The notes: a model not told the origin generated them from the sequence alone. A DNA stretch of 64,000 nt from Fodinisporobacter ferrooxydans (GCF_022818495.1 NZ_CP089291.1:3489501-3553500); one strand, 5' to 3'. Shown: positions 43,500 to 53,559, numbered from the stretch's first letter. Translations and numbers: made by a program.

Positions 43500-44690
43500 A
43501 TGGAACGACTATGGACTAGGGCGTTTATTCTCATGACTATGGGGACACTTTTCCTTTTTACGGCTTTTTATATGCTATATCCAACATTGCCGCTCTTTAT
43601 CAAACAAATTGGCGGCAACCAATCGCAGGTCGGTCTTTCAATGGGCGTGTTTATGCTCGCTTCCGTTATTCTTCGCCCGATAATCGGTGGATTGCTGGAC
43701 CGGTTCGGAAGTCGTCCGTTTATCGTTATGGGACTGATTTTCTTCGCCGTAGCAATGTATTTGTACGGATGGATTGGCGGAATCGTTACTCTGATGGCGC
43801 TCAGAATCTTGCACGGCATGAGTTGGGCAGCATCCACGACCTCCATTCTAACGGCAACCACGGACATGATTCCGTCCAACCGTCGCGGGGAAGGGCTGGG
43901 ATGGTTTGGTATGTCCATGACTTTGGCTATGGCAATCGGACCGATGCTCGGAATCTGGGTACAACAGAACCGCTCATTCCACACTTTGTTCCTATTCGCA
44001 GTCGGACTCTCTGTAGTAGCAATGATCTTAACGTTTGGAGCAAAGCTACCGACCCGACAAAAGTCAGGTGTAAGAAGAAAAATTGAGTTCTTCGATAGGT
44101 CAATCCTTCCCATCGCAGTGTCAATTTTCTTTCTGTTTATCGCTTATGGCGGTATCACTACATTTGTTCCGTTATTTTCTGACACGATTCACGTTAATTC
44201 CGGTACATTCTTTTTGATCTATGCTGTTACGCTCGTCTTGGCACGTCCGTTTGCAGGAAAGCTTTCCGACAAATACGGCGAGGCATTTGTTATTGTACCG
44301 TCCCTTATAATTACAGTTTTGGCATTGGCCGTGCTGCTCTTCTCCAGTGGTTTGTTCGGCTTGATCGTTTCGGCAATTCTATACGGTATCGGTTTTGGTT
44401 CTGCGCAACCTGCTCTCCAGGCGGCAACTGTACGTCTTGTTCCAGTTGATCGTACAGGAGTAGCCAATGCTTCTTTTACTACCGCAACGGATCTCGGCAT
44501 CGGTCTAGGGGCGATGATTCTAGGAGTGGTTTCCCAATATACGAGCTACCAGATCGTGTTCACGGTCAGCGCCGTATCGGTTGCGGTTTCCTTGTTGTTG
44601 TTCACTTTCTTTGTGAAACGTTTGTTGAAAAATAAAAAAATCCGCAAACTGCATATTGGCTCTCTTCCCTTAGAACAAGACAATGCTTAG
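43500..44690 (+). CDS. MFS transporter (drug efflux type)
   Basis: The ATG at 43500 has GAGGGAGGAG upstream; the protein is 396 residues with 12 predicted spans. The loop 2-3 signature GGLLDRFGSRPFIVMGL and the matching loop 8-9 GKLSDKYGEAFVIV fit the major facilitator family, YfcJ/YhhS-like. It is preceded by a weak GGCAC/GTGCC hairpin at 43372-43393 after the dehydrogenase gene. It probably exports a toxic compound. Confidence 0.88.
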   Translation: MERLWTRAFILMTMGTLFLFTAFYMLYPTLPLFIKQIGGNQSQVGLSMGVFMLASVILRPIIGGLLDRFGSRPFIVMGLIFFAVAMYLYGWIGGIVTLMALRILHGMSWAASTTSILTATTDMIPSNRRGEGLGWFGMSMTLAMAIGPMLGIWVQQNRSFHTLFLFAVGLSVVAMILTFGAKLPTRQKSGVRRKIEFFDRSILPIAVSIFFLFIAYGGITTFVPLFSDTIHVNSGTFFLIYAVTLVLARPFAGKLSDKYGEAFVIVPSLIITVLALAVLLFSSGLFGLIVSAILYGIGFGSAQPALQAATVRLVPVDRTGVANASFTTATDLGIGLGAMILGVVSQYTSYQIVFTVSAVSVAVSLLLFTFFVKRLLKNKKIRKLHIGSLPLEQDNA

Positions 44691-44770
44691 AAACATAATA
44701 AATTCTCATTGTCCAGCGGACATTAAAATAGTGTTCGCTATTTTGTTTCTAAAACCTCCACTCGCCTTAT

Positions 44771-45223
44771 TTAACAAACGGGGGCTAATGCTGCAAAGGC
44801 ATTGGACCTTTTTAAAACTAACGGGATTCGATTGTGCAACAGCGAATGCTTCTGAATCCGCTTGTCTTTCATAAGAATTCGCAGCGGCTGTTTATCACCA
44901 TTAACCCGCTTCCATTCGTAAAACCCGTCAGCAGGTATGATGTAGCGTTTCCGAATAAACGGCACTTTAAAAGCTGATTTCTCCAGCAAGGTTTCGGCTT
45001 TTGCATTGATGGTCCTGTATGCTATTTTCTCATCTTTCGCCCACGACGGGATCAATCCCCATTGTAATTGGCCGACGCGATTGTTGGTTCCTTCGTGGAT
45101 AATTGCTGTCACTAGTTGGCCGGGCGAAATGTTGTACCTGGGCTTTATATCCGCTGGAATGTCTGTTAAATGGTAGCGTTCTGCAAGTTCATCAGGATTT
45201 GTAAACGGAAATCGTCCGCACAT
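44771..45223 (-). pseudogene. SRAP/YedK-type abasic-site protein, internally deleted
   Basis: The start must be the ATG at 45223, because the catalytic Cys has to be residue 2 (MCGRFPFTNPDEL). The first two thirds are good SRAP/HMCES sequence (PRYNISPGQLVTAI, WGLIPSWAKDEK, NAKAETLLEKSAF, KRYIIPADGFYEW). After LRILMKDKRI the family's next about 35 residues are missing. The text resumes with LHNRIPLVL, which stands for the expected HDRMPVIL, and then ends early. SRAP proteins crosslink to abasic sites in single-stranded DNA. This one lost part of its active fold. It faces the SOS operon. Confidence 0.75.
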
Positions 45224-45274
45224 CTGCATCACCTATTCCAATTCTAACCACTTTTATTTTTCGATGCAACTGCA

Positions 45275-45303
45275 TATAATACATATATACGAACATTTGT
45301 TCG
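45275..45303 (+). promoter_or_regulatory. SOS promoter with perfect LexA box
   Basis: CGAACATTTGTTCG at 45290-45303 is an exact CGAACN4GTTCG LexA box. A TATAAT at 45275-45280 lies just upstream, so bound LexA would block the start region of the polymerase operon. The box is between the divergent SRAP remnant and that operon. Confidence 0.9.
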
Positions 45304-45322
45304 ATTTTAAGGTGTTGAGGAA

Positions 45323-45724
45323 ATGAAAAAGGAAGGAATCGGTATGGATCGTCCAATTGCTAAGATACGTGAAGTGCTGAAAGTATGGTTTATGTTGCGT
45401 TGGATTGAACGGGATATGCAAAACATTCGTTTGTGTGCATTCGGTGAATTATGGAACGAATGGTTATATCATTCCATTCACCGAATCCTTTTGATGGAAC
45501 TCAACAATTACAAACGGCAATTAAGACAATCCAAAACAAAAGTGGTAACGCAGAAGATTGAAGGCAAATGCATCGCAATTGAGTTTGCGTGCCAGAATCA
45601 ATGGGATCGAGTTGAATTTCCCATAGCTTTTTTGGAGGCGGAAGCTAGGGCTGAAATTCGAGCGAGAAGTAATCAGATCCTATTGCAGTGGAAACAATTG
45701 TTGAAGAAGGTGCCAAACCAATGA
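45323..45724 (+). CDS. Unidentified first gene of the SOS polymerase operon
   Basis: The protein has 133 residues, is basic and helical, with many Trp and Arg residues (FMLRWIERDMQNIRLCAFGE, YHSIHRILLMELNNYKRQLR) and a C-terminal part that may bind nucleic acid or the polymerase. It sits 20 bp after the LexA box and overlaps the polymerase start by four bases, so it is co-translated with it. I recognise no family. Confidence 0.75.
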   Translation: MKKEGIGMDRPIAKIREVLKVWFMLRWIERDMQNIRLCAFGELWNEWLYHSIHRILLMELNNYKRQLRQSKTKVVTQKIEGKCIAIEFACQNQWDRVEFPIAFLEAEARAEIRARSNQILLQWKQLLKKVPNQ

Positions 45725-46971
45725 ATTACGTGTATGGTCTTGTCGACATGCAATCCTTTTATGCATCGTGTGAAATGGCGAGTCGTCCCGAATATAAGGA
45801 TCGGCGATTGGAGGATGACAGAACTGACCCCGTTTTGATTGTCGCAGGCGATCCGGAACGCCGCCATGGAATTGTGCTGGCGTGTAGTCAATCCGCGAAA
45901 CGTTTAGGGGTGTCAAATGCGATGCGCTTAGGAGAAGCACTTGTTCATGCGCCAGACGCCAGAGTGGTGAAACCGAGGATGCAGTTTTATTTGGATACTT
46001 CTCTGCAAATTCAAAAAGTGTTGAGAGCCATGTTTCCGCTGCAGGAGCAATTCAGCATCGATGAATCCTTCTTTGCGTTTCCGTATCCCTCGCTTCTGTT
46101 TGACAACCCAATTGATATAGCGCAACGTATACGGGAACGAATTTGGGATCAATTTCGTATTCGTTGCCGGATTGGGATGGGGCCGAATAAATGGATTGCC
46201 AAGATGACGAATGCCATAGCTAAGAAAAAGTCGGATGGAATCGAGTGGTGGAAACAAGACGAAGTGATTGCGAAATTGCATCCGCTGTCCGTGTTTGAAA
46301 TGTGGGGGCTAAAGCGGCGGGCTGAACATTTGTACATACGATTTGGCTGTCAGACAATTGGGGACGTAGCCAATATTCCGGTTGCAAATTTGCGGAAAGC
46401 TTTCGGCGTATGGGGAGAGGTTATCCATCGATGGAGCCACGGGCAGGATCTAAGCAGAATCGAACCGGATACATATGATGGGGAACTAAAAGGGTGTTCA
46501 CATCGAATGACGCTCCCCAGAGACTACGAAAGCAGGGAGGCGGTGGCAACTGTGATTTTGGAGCTTGCGGATGAAGTATGCCGGCGTGTGCGATCAAAGA
46601 AGCAAAAAGGTCGTCGTATCGGGCTATCCATTACATACCAAGGACTTACGGGTGGGTTTCATAAAGCAAAAACCATACAACTACTAACGGATCAGACAAA
46701 GGATATCGTCCCGATTCTTTTGGCGATATTGGATAAACACTGGGACTTAACGCCTGTACGAGCAGTCGGGGTATCGCTTGATATACTTCAAGTTTCGGAT
46801 TCGATACAGTTATCTCTTTTTGATGACGAAGTAAAAAAACATAATCTGTCGCGCACAGTGGATCAAATTCAAGCATCGTTTGGGGAAACGAGCATATTCC
46901 GAGCGTCCAGCCTTTCGCCACACGGCCAAATCCATGATCGCAGCAAGAAAATCGGTGGTCACTACCTATAA
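45721..46971 (+). CDS. Y-family DNA polymerase (UvrX/UmuC-like)
   Basis: The ATG at 45721 overlaps the preceding stop; the protein is 416 residues. Motifs: VYGLVDMQSFYASCEMASRP with the first metal-binding Asp, and FSIDESFFAFPY, where SIDE carries the catalytic acids. A little-finger domain follows. The C-terminus SDSIQLSLFDDE contains QLSLF, a beta-clamp binding motif. It performs error-prone translesion synthesis, probably only under SOS induction. Confidence 0.93.
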   Translation: MNYVYGLVDMQSFYASCEMASRPEYKDRRLEDDRTDPVLIVAGDPERRHGIVLACSQSAKRLGVSNAMRLGEALVHAPDARVVKPRMQFYLDTSLQIQKVLRAMFPLQEQFSIDESFFAFPYPSLLFDNPIDIAQRIRERIWDQFRIRCRIGMGPNKWIAKMTNAIAKKKSDGIEWWKQDEVIAKLHPLSVFEMWGLKRRAEHLYIRFGCQTIGDVANIPVANLRKAFGVWGEVIHRWSHGQDLSRIEPDTYDGELKGCSHRMTLPRDYESREAVATVILELADEVCRRVRSKKQKGRRIGLSITYQGLTGGFHKAKTIQLLTDQTKDIVPILLAILDKHWDLTPVRAVGVSLDILQVSDSIQLSLFDDEVKKHNLSRTVDQIQASFGETSIFRASSLSPHGQIHDRSKKIGGHYL

Positions 46972-46989
46972 AGAAAGGAAGCTACAAGT

Positions 46990-47319
46990 ATGAGGGTAAT
47001 AGAAGGCAATATTTTCGCAGGAATGCGAATGATTATACCGGAGCATCGTGAAGCAATGCAGAAGTTGGAACAAAAAGAAAAACGATTGGTAAAGCCGACG
47101 ATTGACGAGCAAAAACTCGAAGAGGTATCTAGGGTGTTGGCAGAAGCCATGCAAGAACAGCGTAAGGTGACTGTTCAGGTGTTCAAGCCGTTCGGTGTGG
47201 AAGAAGTGCAGATGGTTCCAACAAAGGTCGATTCGTATATGCGACAGTTGAAAGGAATCGGTTCAGGGGATCAAGCGATATCCCTAGCGTTAACCGATAT
47301 AGTGGATGCCTGGTTATAG
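46990..47319 (+). CDS. YolD-like protein
   Basis: The protein is 109 residues and starts 18 bp after the polymerase stop, with AGAAAGGAAG upstream. VIEGNIFAGMRMIIPEHREA and the C-terminal strand part (KVTVQVFKPFGVEEVQMVPT) match the YolD family, which accompanies UvrX/UmuC-type polymerases in Bacillus and is thought to act as a UmuD-like helper. Confidence 0.85.
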   Translation: MRVIEGNIFAGMRMIIPEHREAMQKLEQKEKRLVKPTIDEQKLEEVSRVLAEAMQEQRKVTVQVFKPFGVEEVQMVPTKVDSYMRQLKGIGSGDQAISLALTDIVDAWL

Positions 47320-47450
47320 CGAAATAACTTTGAATCTTCGATTTGTAAAACATATAGAACCATTGTGTACAGGTATTTTCATGGAATTGCAAGCCGAAAA
47401 CCAAGACGCACCAAATGGGAATATGCGATTGGAGTTTTTTGAAATTAAAT

Positions 47451-47475
47451 TTAGCCTAGGATGTACCTAGGCTAA
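47451..47475. terminator. Perfect 10-bp hairpin, terminator of the YjcZ-type gene
   Basis: TTAGCCTAGG at 47451-47460 pairs with CCTAGGCTAA at 47466-47475. On the minus strand a T-rich tail follows, fitting an end for the peptide gene at 47502-47612. It could also stop the polymerase operon. Confidence 0.65.
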
Positions 47476-47501
47476 TGCCGACTATACATTTTGAATCAAG
47501 C

Positions 47502-47612
47502 TTAGTAAGTTGTACCGGCAGCGCCTGCACCTGGTACAAACAAGAAAAACAGAACAAAAATAATTAGAAACACAACCGCCCACTGGGTATATCCACCAAA
47601 AGCTCCGTACAT
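47502..47612 (-). CDS. YjcZ-family sporulation peptide (36 aa)
   Basis: The ATG at 47612 is seven bases after AAAAAGGAGGG. The peptide has a Gly/Tyr head (MYGAFGGYTQW), one span (AVVFLIIFVLFFLFV) and the tail PGAGAAGTTY. It closely resembles the peptide at 8611-8724 inside the spoVK element. It is a small sporulation-type membrane peptide of unknown function. Confidence 0.85.
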   Translation of the reverse strand: MYGAFGGYTQWAVVFLIIFVLFFLFVPGAGAAGTTY

Positions 47613-47791
47613 TTGGTTTCCCTCCTTTTTAGTCGGATGGGTTATCATATTAAGAAGGACAAAAACACGTATCGGCTTGAACCTATCAAAATGAATAGAT
47701 CCGCATACATGCAATTTTCGAACTCTGCGATTATTTGTACATTTGACTTGAAGAATTTTTCAATTGTTCTATGTATTGTAAAGGAACCATT

Positions 47792-47890
47792 TTATCTACG
47801 TAATTGAACACTATCTTCTGTATGAGAATTCAAAATTTCGAGCAGTACATACTGATCCGGGTAAATGCTCCGAACTTCTTGCCATTGCAT
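47792..47890 (-). pseudogene. Short fragment of a conserved hypothetical protein (32 aa)
   Basis: The frame from an ATG at 47890 (GCGAGGTG upstream) reads MQWQEVRSIYPDQYVLLEIL, then NSHTEDSVQLRR and stop. The WQEVRxxYPxQxVLLE opening is one I associate with small hypothetical proteins of Firmicutes of about 70-90 residues. The second half is missing. No other gene is seen in the 47613-48160 gap. Confidence 0.5.
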
Positions 47891-48160
47891 CGTATAACAC
47901 CTCGCTAATGGTATTTCACATTCTATTATATCATACTTTCATGTCTAAAAGAGTCAGGGACGAGTGTTATTCGAGCAATTACAACACAAACATGAAAAAT
48001 TGATGAAATTACGAAATATGGAGGATGGAAGGTCGTTATTTAGAAAGGAAAAAAATTTGGTCTGGTGTCGTACAGGTTTCGCGTGGTATGATACACAAAA
48101 GATGTATTAATTCGATAAGAATACTTGGAATAAGATGTGAACAATGTGAGGTGGAAATTG

Positions 48161-50017
48161 TTGCAACTTCAGGTCATGAACAGTCCTTTTAATCAGGAGC
48201 AAATAGAGCTCTTGAATCACCTGCTGCCAACGCTTACGGAAGCGCAAAAGATATGGCTCAGCGGGTATCTTTCCGCACATATGATGGGGTCTTTGGGAAC
48301 TACTGTAGACGGGCAAGTTTTGTCGCAAGGTGTGGCGGCGGTACCAAGACCGGCTCGTAACAATGTCGTCTCCGAAGAGGTGACCGTGCTTTTTGGATCC
48401 CAGTCCGGAAATAGCCAAGGTTTGGCCAAAGGATTTTCCCGCAAGCTGGAGGAGCGAGGGTTTAAGGTAACACTCACTTCCATGAGCGACTTCAAACCCT
48501 CAAATCTAAAAAATATCCGAAACTTATTGATTGTGGTAAGTACTCATGGGGAAGGGGATCCGCCAGATAACGCACAGCTTTTCTATGAGTTCCTGCACGG
48601 TAAAAGAGCGCCTCGCTTAGAGAGTCTGCGGTATTCCGTACTTGCCTTAGGGGACAGTTCTTACGAGTTTTTCTGCAAAACTGGCAAGGATTTTGACAAA
48701 CGTCTGGAGGAGTTGGGAGGCGTGCGTCAAAGTCCGCGCGTGGATTGTGACTTGGATTTTGACGAGCCGGCTGCCGCGTGGTTTGAAAGTGTCCTGACGT
48801 CCTTGAACGGCATACAAGAGGTCTCTGCTGGCGTGGCGGAAGGAAGTACAGCAACAGTGGTACGGAATGCGCCGGAAGCGGAGACGGTGACGTATTCGCG
48901 AACGAACCCATTTCATGCGGAGGTTTTGGAAAATATAAATCTCAACGGCGGGGGATCGAACCGCGAAACCCGCCACCTGGAGATATCCCTCGAAGGATCC
49001 GGCCTGCAGTATGAGCCGGGTGACTGTTTGGGCATCTACCCGCAAAATCACCCTGAACTGGTGGATTCACTGATCAATGCCATGGGCTGGGACCCTGACG
49101 AGATCGTTGTGGTAAATAAAAAAGGTGATGAGCGCAAACTGAGAGAAGCGCTTCGTTCTGATTTCGAGATTACCGTTCTGACCAAACCAATGTTGGAACA
49201 AGCGGCGCAGCTTTCCTCAAACGATGGGTTGCGCGAGCTTTTAGCGTCAGGCCATGAGCAGGAACTCAAAAACTATCTCAAGGGAAGAGACCTGATGGAT
49301 TTGGTGCAGGATTTCTCACTGCGCGGAGTTCCTGCCGGTGAATTTGTTTCTATTTTGCGGAAAATGCCAGCACGTTTGTATTCGATCGCCAGCAGTTCAA
49401 AGGCCCATCCGGATGAGGTGCACGTCACCATCCGAACAGTACGTTATCAAGCAAACGGACGCGAGCGGTATGGCGTTTGCTCCGTATTCTGTGCAGAACG
49501 TCTGCAGCCGGGAGACACCCTGCCAGTTTATATTCATCACAATCCGAATTTCAAACTGCCTGCCGATCTTGATACACCCGTGATTATGATTGGACCTGGG
49601 ACAGGGGTTGCACCTTTCCGTTCCTTCCTGGCAGAGCGGGAGGAGATCGGTGCGAAGGGGAAAACATGGTTGTTATACGGGGATCAGCATTTCCGTACAG
49701 ACTTCCTGTATCAGCTCGACTGGCAAAATTGGCTGAAAAACGGCGTATTAACCAAGATGGATGTTGCGTTTTCGCGTGATACTGCGGAAAAGGTGTACGT
49801 GCAACATCGGATGCTGGAAAAAAGCAAGGAGTTCTACCGCTGGTTACAGGAAGGGGCCCATGTCTATGTTTGCGGCGATGAGAAGAATATGGCACATGAT
49901 GTCCACGCTGCACTGATTGCGATTCTGGAACAAGAGGGCGGTATGAGCCAGGAGGCCGCCCAGGCATATCTGGCTGAAATGCAACAGCAAAAACGGTATC
50001 AGCGTGATGTCTATTAA
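48161..50017 (+). CDS. cysJ: Sulfite reductase flavoprotein alpha subunit
   Basis: I chose the TTG at 48161, with GAGGTGG upstream, because the protein then begins MQLQVMNSPFNQEQ as in Bacillus CysJ; it is 618 residues. The flavodoxin domain (VLFGSQSGNSQGLAKGFSRK) binds FMN. The FAD part has ARLYSIASSS and the NADPH part IMIGPGTGVAPFRSF and VYVCGDEKNMAHDV. It passes electrons from NADPH to CysI to reduce sulfite to sulfide. Confidence 0.95.
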   Translation: MQLQVMNSPFNQEQIELLNHLLPTLTEAQKIWLSGYLSAHMMGSLGTTVDGQVLSQGVAAVPRPARNNVVSEEVTVLFGSQSGNSQGLAKGFSRKLEERGFKVTLTSMSDFKPSNLKNIRNLLIVVSTHGEGDPPDNAQLFYEFLHGKRAPRLESLRYSVLALGDSSYEFFCKTGKDFDKRLEELGGVRQSPRVDCDLDFDEPAAAWFESVLTSLNGIQEVSAGVAEGSTATVVRNAPEAETVTYSRTNPFHAEVLENINLNGGGSNRETRHLEISLEGSGLQYEPGDCLGIYPQNHPELVDSLINAMGWDPDEIVVVNKKGDERKLREALRSDFEITVLTKPMLEQAAQLSSNDGLRELLASGHEQELKNYLKGRDLMDLVQDFSLRGVPAGEFVSILRKMPARLYSIASSSKAHPDEVHVTIRTVRYQANGRERYGVCSVFCAERLQPGDTLPVYIHHNPNFKLPADLDTPVIMIGPGTGVAPFRSFLAEREEIGAKGKTWLLYGDQHFRTDFLYQLDWQNWLKNGVLTKMDVAFSRDTAEKVYVQHRMLEKSKEFYRWLQEGAHVYVCGDEKNMAHDVHAALIAILEQEGGMSQEAAQAYLAEMQQQKRYQRDVY

Positions 50018-50111
50018 GATACAATTTTACTAAGATACAATACAAATCTACTAAGGTATAACTTTACCAAGATAAACACTCTACTATGATCTACATTCGA
50101 TTAAGATATAC
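50014..50111 (+). repeat. Degenerate about 17-bp repeats between cysJ and cysI
   Basis: Variants of CTAAGATACAA occur at 50014, 50030, 50051, 50067, 50084 and 50101 (for example TTAAGATACAA, CTAAGGTATAA, CCAAGATAAAC, TTAAGATATAC), spaced 16-21 bp. They fill the whole intercistronic gap and run into the cysI ribosome site. Confidence 0.65.
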
Positions 50112-50141
50112 ACCCAGAAAAGAAAGAGAGGAAATGATACG

Positions 50142-51860
50142 ATGGCACAAAACCCAGTTGTCCCACCTCAGGGTCCTCCCAGCGATGTTGAGCGGATCAA
50201 GCGTGAAAGCAATTACCTGAGGGGGACGCTTGCAGAATCGCTTGAAGACCGGATCACCGGTTCGATCCCCCATGACGATCAACGGTTGGTGAAATTCCAC
50301 GGGAGTTATATGCAGGATGATCGGGACATACGAAACGAACGTCAAAAGCAGAAATTGGAACCCGACTACGGTTTTATGGTTCGTGTGAAAGCGTCCGGAG
50401 GCGTTGTTATACCGGAACAGTGGTTGGTATTGGATAGTATTGCCCAAAAATACGGTGGTAATACGCTGCGTCTGACCACTCGCCAGTCCTTCCAGTTTCA
50501 CAGGATTCTCAAGTGGAATTTGAAGGAGTCGGTTCGCAAGGTCAACGAGGCGCTCTTGACCACGATTGCCGCTTGCGGCGATGTCAACCGCAATGTCATG
50601 TGCAACCCAAATCCGTACCAGTCGGAGGTTCATGAGGAGGTATATGAGTGGGCCAAACGCCTGAGCGAGCACCTGAAGCCGCGGACCAGAGCTTATCACG
50701 AAATCTGGCTCGACGGGGAAAAAGTGGTGGATAGTAGGGAGGGCACAGAAGAAGAGGAACCGATTTACGGACCCGTATACCTGCCGCGAAAATTCAAAAT
50801 CGGGATCGCAGTCCCGCCGACCAATGATGTGGATGTATTTTCCCAGGACTTAGGGTTAATCGCCATTTATGAAGAAGGAAAACTTTTGGGCTTCAATGTG
50901 GCTGTCGGCGGTGGTATGGGAATGACATATGGGGATCCGAAAACGTATCCTCAAGTGGCAAAAGTGATTGGGTTCTGCCCGGCAGATCGGATTATTGACT
51001 TGGCGGAGAAGACGGTCACGATCCAGCGGGATTTTGGGGACCGCTCCGTACGCAAACACGCACGGTTCAAGTACACGATTGACGACCGTGGGGTAGAGTG
51101 GTTTATTAACGAACTTCATGACCGATTGGGTTGGAAGCTGGAAGAAGCCCGGTCTTACCATTTTGAACGAAACGGCGACCGCTTTGGCTGGGTAAAGGGG
51201 AGCAACGGAAAGTGGCATCTAACCCTTTTTATCCAAAACGGCCGAATCGAAGATGGGGATACCCCGATCATGACCGGTTTGCGTGAAATCGCCAAGATTC
51301 ACACCGGGGACTTCCGACTGACACCGAACCAGAATCTGATCATTGCCAACGTGACCAATGAGAAAAAACCGGAGATTGAGGAATTAGTCAAGCAGTACGG
51401 CCTGACTTCCGGCCTCGAGCTGTCTGGCTTGCGGAGAAATTCCATCGCTTGTGTGGCTTTGCCGACCTGTGGCCTTGCCATGGCGGAAGCGGAGCGCTAT
51501 CTTCCGACGTTGCTGGAAAAGATAGAAACCATCTTGGATGAAGTGGGTTTGCGTCAAGAGGAAATTACAATCCGCATGTCCGGGTGTCCTAACGGATGCG
51601 CCCGGCCGGCTTTGGCTGAAATTGCGTTTACGGGGAAGGCTCCAGGCAAATACAATCTGTATCTGGGTGGTGGGTTTGCCGGCGAACGGATAAACAAGCT
51701 GTACAGGGAAAACATCGGTGAAGCGGAGATCTTGGAAACACTGCGGCCGATCATCCACCATTATTCACAGATGCGGCAAGAAGGGGAACATTTCGGTGAT
51801 TTTGTCATCCGTATCGGCTATGTAAAAGAGGTGCGCTCGGGACTGGAGTACCATGATTAA
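50142..51860 (+). CDS. cysI: Sulfite reductase hemoprotein beta subunit
   Basis: The protein is 572 residues, preceded by AGAGAGGAAA. The two ferredoxin-like half domains show [12 protein letters not shown] and [14 protein letters not shown]. The [4Fe-4S]/siroheme ligands are in [16 protein letters not shown] and [11 protein letters not shown], so all four Cys are present. With CysJ it makes the NADPH-dependent assimilatory sulfite reductase. It is placed directly after cysJ. Confidence 0.96.
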   Translation: MAQNPVVPPQGPPSDVERIKRESNYLRGTLAESLEDRITGSIPHDDQRLVKFHGSYMQDDRDIRNERQKQKLEPDYGFMVRVKASGGVVIPEQWLVLDSIAQKYGGNTLRLTTRQSFQFHRILKWNLKESVRKVNEALLTTIAACGDVNRNVMCNPNPYQSEVHEEVYEWAKRLSEHLKPRTRAYHEIWLDGEKVVDSREGTEEEEPIYGPVYLPRKFKIGIAVPPTNDVDVFSQDLGLIAIYEEGKLLGFNVAVGGGMGMTYGDPKTYPQVAKVIGFCPADRIIDLAEKTVTIQRDFGDRSVRKHARFKYTIDDRGVEWFINELHDRLGWKLEEARSYHFERNGDRFGWVKGSNGKWHLTLFIQNGRIEDGDTPIMTGLREIAKIHTGDFRLTPNQNLIIANVTNEKKPEIEELVKQYGLTSGLELSGLRRNSIACVALPTCGLAMAEAERYLPTLLEKIETILDEVGLRQEEITIRMSGCPNGCARPALAEIAFTGKAPGKYNLYLGGGFAGERINKLYRENIGEAEILETLRPIIHHYSQMRQEGEHFGDFVIRIGYVKEVRSGLEYHD

Positions 51861-51910
51861 AGGCTTAACTCCATGCGGTTGAACTTTTTTCAATAGAAAA
51901 TTTAAACCTG

Positions 51911-51956
51911 AAAGACTGTACTTCGGAATTTTTGCGAAGTGCAGTCTTTATTTTTG
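51911..51956 (+). terminator. Terminator after cysI
   Basis: AAAGACTG at 51911-51918 pairs with CAGTCTTT at 51942-51949. Inner CTTCG/CGAAG pairing and a T-rich tail complete it. Confidence 0.85.
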
Positions 51957-52115
51957 CTTTCACTTAATACACGGGTGTTAAAGCCGATATCTCCGTGTGC
52001 GTGAAATTATAATGCCAGTAATATAACTACGTTGTATTTCCTGGGCAAGCGCAAAAAGCGACAAATAACGTTCAAATACGCCATTCATATTTTAAGGTAT
52101 CGTTTCGTTCGAACC

Positions 52116-53216
52116 TTATGGATTCTGCTCTCCGGAAATCCGTTCGATGGCCAGTTGCGCTTGCATTCGAATCTCATATTCCGCATCGTCCAAAGCTTCC
52201 GACAGCGCAGGCAGCGCACTTGCATCGCCGACTTCGAACAAATATCGGGCTGCTCGCCAGCGGACCAGCTTGCTGGGATCTTGTAACGCCTTGATCATGT
52301 TGGGAATCCCGATCGGATTTCCCAAATCGGATAAACAATCACCGGCAGCCCTGCGTACAGCAGGTGATGAATCTTCCAATGCTTCCAGCAAATACGGCAG
52401 GGAACTCTCCCCAAGGGAACCCAAATATACGACAGCCAAGCGGCGAATCGAAGCTTTCGGGTCTTTGATTGCCCGTTCCAGGAGCGGCATCTTGTCGATC
52501 GCAGGCTCCAGGCGTTCCAGTGCGGCGTAACGGGTTTTCCAATCGTCACTTTGCAAAGCAAGCTTCAGCTCATCAGGGCTTGCGATTTTCCTTTCGGCCG
52601 ATTGCGGCGCATCGAGCCGAATGGCCTCTTCCACCAGTCTTTGCAAGCGTTCCTCACTGTAATCCCGGGTAATTTCCTGCACATACCGCCCGCCGATCTG
52701 CTGCGGGTCGCCGCTGTGGAAGCCCTGTTCTTCCCATCTGCGCTCTGTCAGGAAGGACTGGGTATAGGATGCGGCCAATTTGGCGGCCTTGCCGAATCGT
52801 TCCGGCAGAGCAAAGCGCAAATCTTCCGTTCCTGTCAGAATTTTCACCTGCATGGGGATTTTCCGGAAAAATTGTATGTAGACATGCAAACGATTCACAG
52901 GCTGATCCGAAGTGTCTGTACTTCCCGCTTGTCCCTGGCTTTGTGTTTGCGAACCGGACGGAAACAACCGTCTGACTTCCTTCAAAATGGGCTCCCAGTC
53001 TTGTTTCGGATGGCGTTCCAACGCAAAAAAATTGGAAGCATGATACAAGCTTTTTACACCGGGAATCGACAGGAATTGACGGACTGCTTCCGGAGCCTCG
53101 GAGATTTGCTCTGTCGTATATGTCAATTTCACACCTGACGGCAACGATTCGGATAGCGTCAGTTTCATGCTGTTCGGATTCGGTGTCGGTTCAATGGCGA
53201 TTATGTTAACGTTCAT
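52116..53216 (-). CDS. NifU-N/HEAT-repeat protein (virulence factor CvfC/YpgR-like)
   Basis: The ATG at 53216 has GGGAGTG upstream; the protein is 366 residues. The N-terminal domain IAIEPTPNPNSMKLTLSESL is the Nfu/NifU N-type scaffold fold, without cluster Cys. A middle 'virulence factor' region follows (GRYVQEITRDYSEERLQRLV). From about 215 on there are HEAT-like repeats (DWKTRYAALERLEPAI, DPKASIRRLAVVYLGSLG, SSPAVRRAAGDCLSDLG, DPSKLVRWRAARYLFEVG). This order fits the conserved YpgR/CvfC family of Bacilli. The molecular role is unknown. Confidence 0.85.
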   Translation of the reverse strand: MNVNIIAIEPTPNPNSMKLTLSESLPSGVKLTYTTEQISEAPEAVRQFLSIPGVKSLYHASNFFALERHPKQDWEPILKEVRRLFPSGSQTQSQGQAGSTDTSDQPVNRLHVYIQFFRKIPMQVKILTGTEDLRFALPERFGKAAKLAASYTQSFLTERRWEEQGFHSGDPQQIGGRYVQEITRDYSEERLQRLVEEAIRLDAPQSAERKIASPDELKLALQSDDWKTRYAALERLEPAIDKMPLLERAIKDPKASIRRLAVVYLGSLGESSLPYLLEALEDSSPAVRRAAGDCLSDLGNPIGIPNMIKALQDPSKLVRWRAARYLFEVGDASALPALSEALDDAEYEIRMQAQLAIERISGEQNP

Positions 53217-53559
53217 GCTTTTCACTCCCATTTCACATTTCAGCTTCATTGTAACATAATTTTTTGTCTGTCTTTGTGATCACGATCATTCGAAAGGAAA
53301 GTCCTTGCGTTACAATCAAAAAGTATACATAATATATATTTCGTAAATTTATACAATGTTTGATAAATTTCTACATGATTTGGCGAATTTTTTCGAAAAT
53401 TCTAATTACCTAGGAAATATTCATTCGTCCGTTGATTTTGCGCGCGCCGGTCAGAGGGTATCTGTTTTCTGCGGGGCGATTCATCATGCACAGGGCAATT
53501 CCTCCGGGCGATTTATCCTCTTGACAAGTTGAAAGAGGTATACTATATTAATTTTCAAT

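Noticed and set aside
47381-47470. Plus-strand frame starting MELQAENQDAP after the YolD-like gene
   Set aside because: Only 29 codons, no ribosome site, and it runs into the perfect hairpin at 47451-47475.
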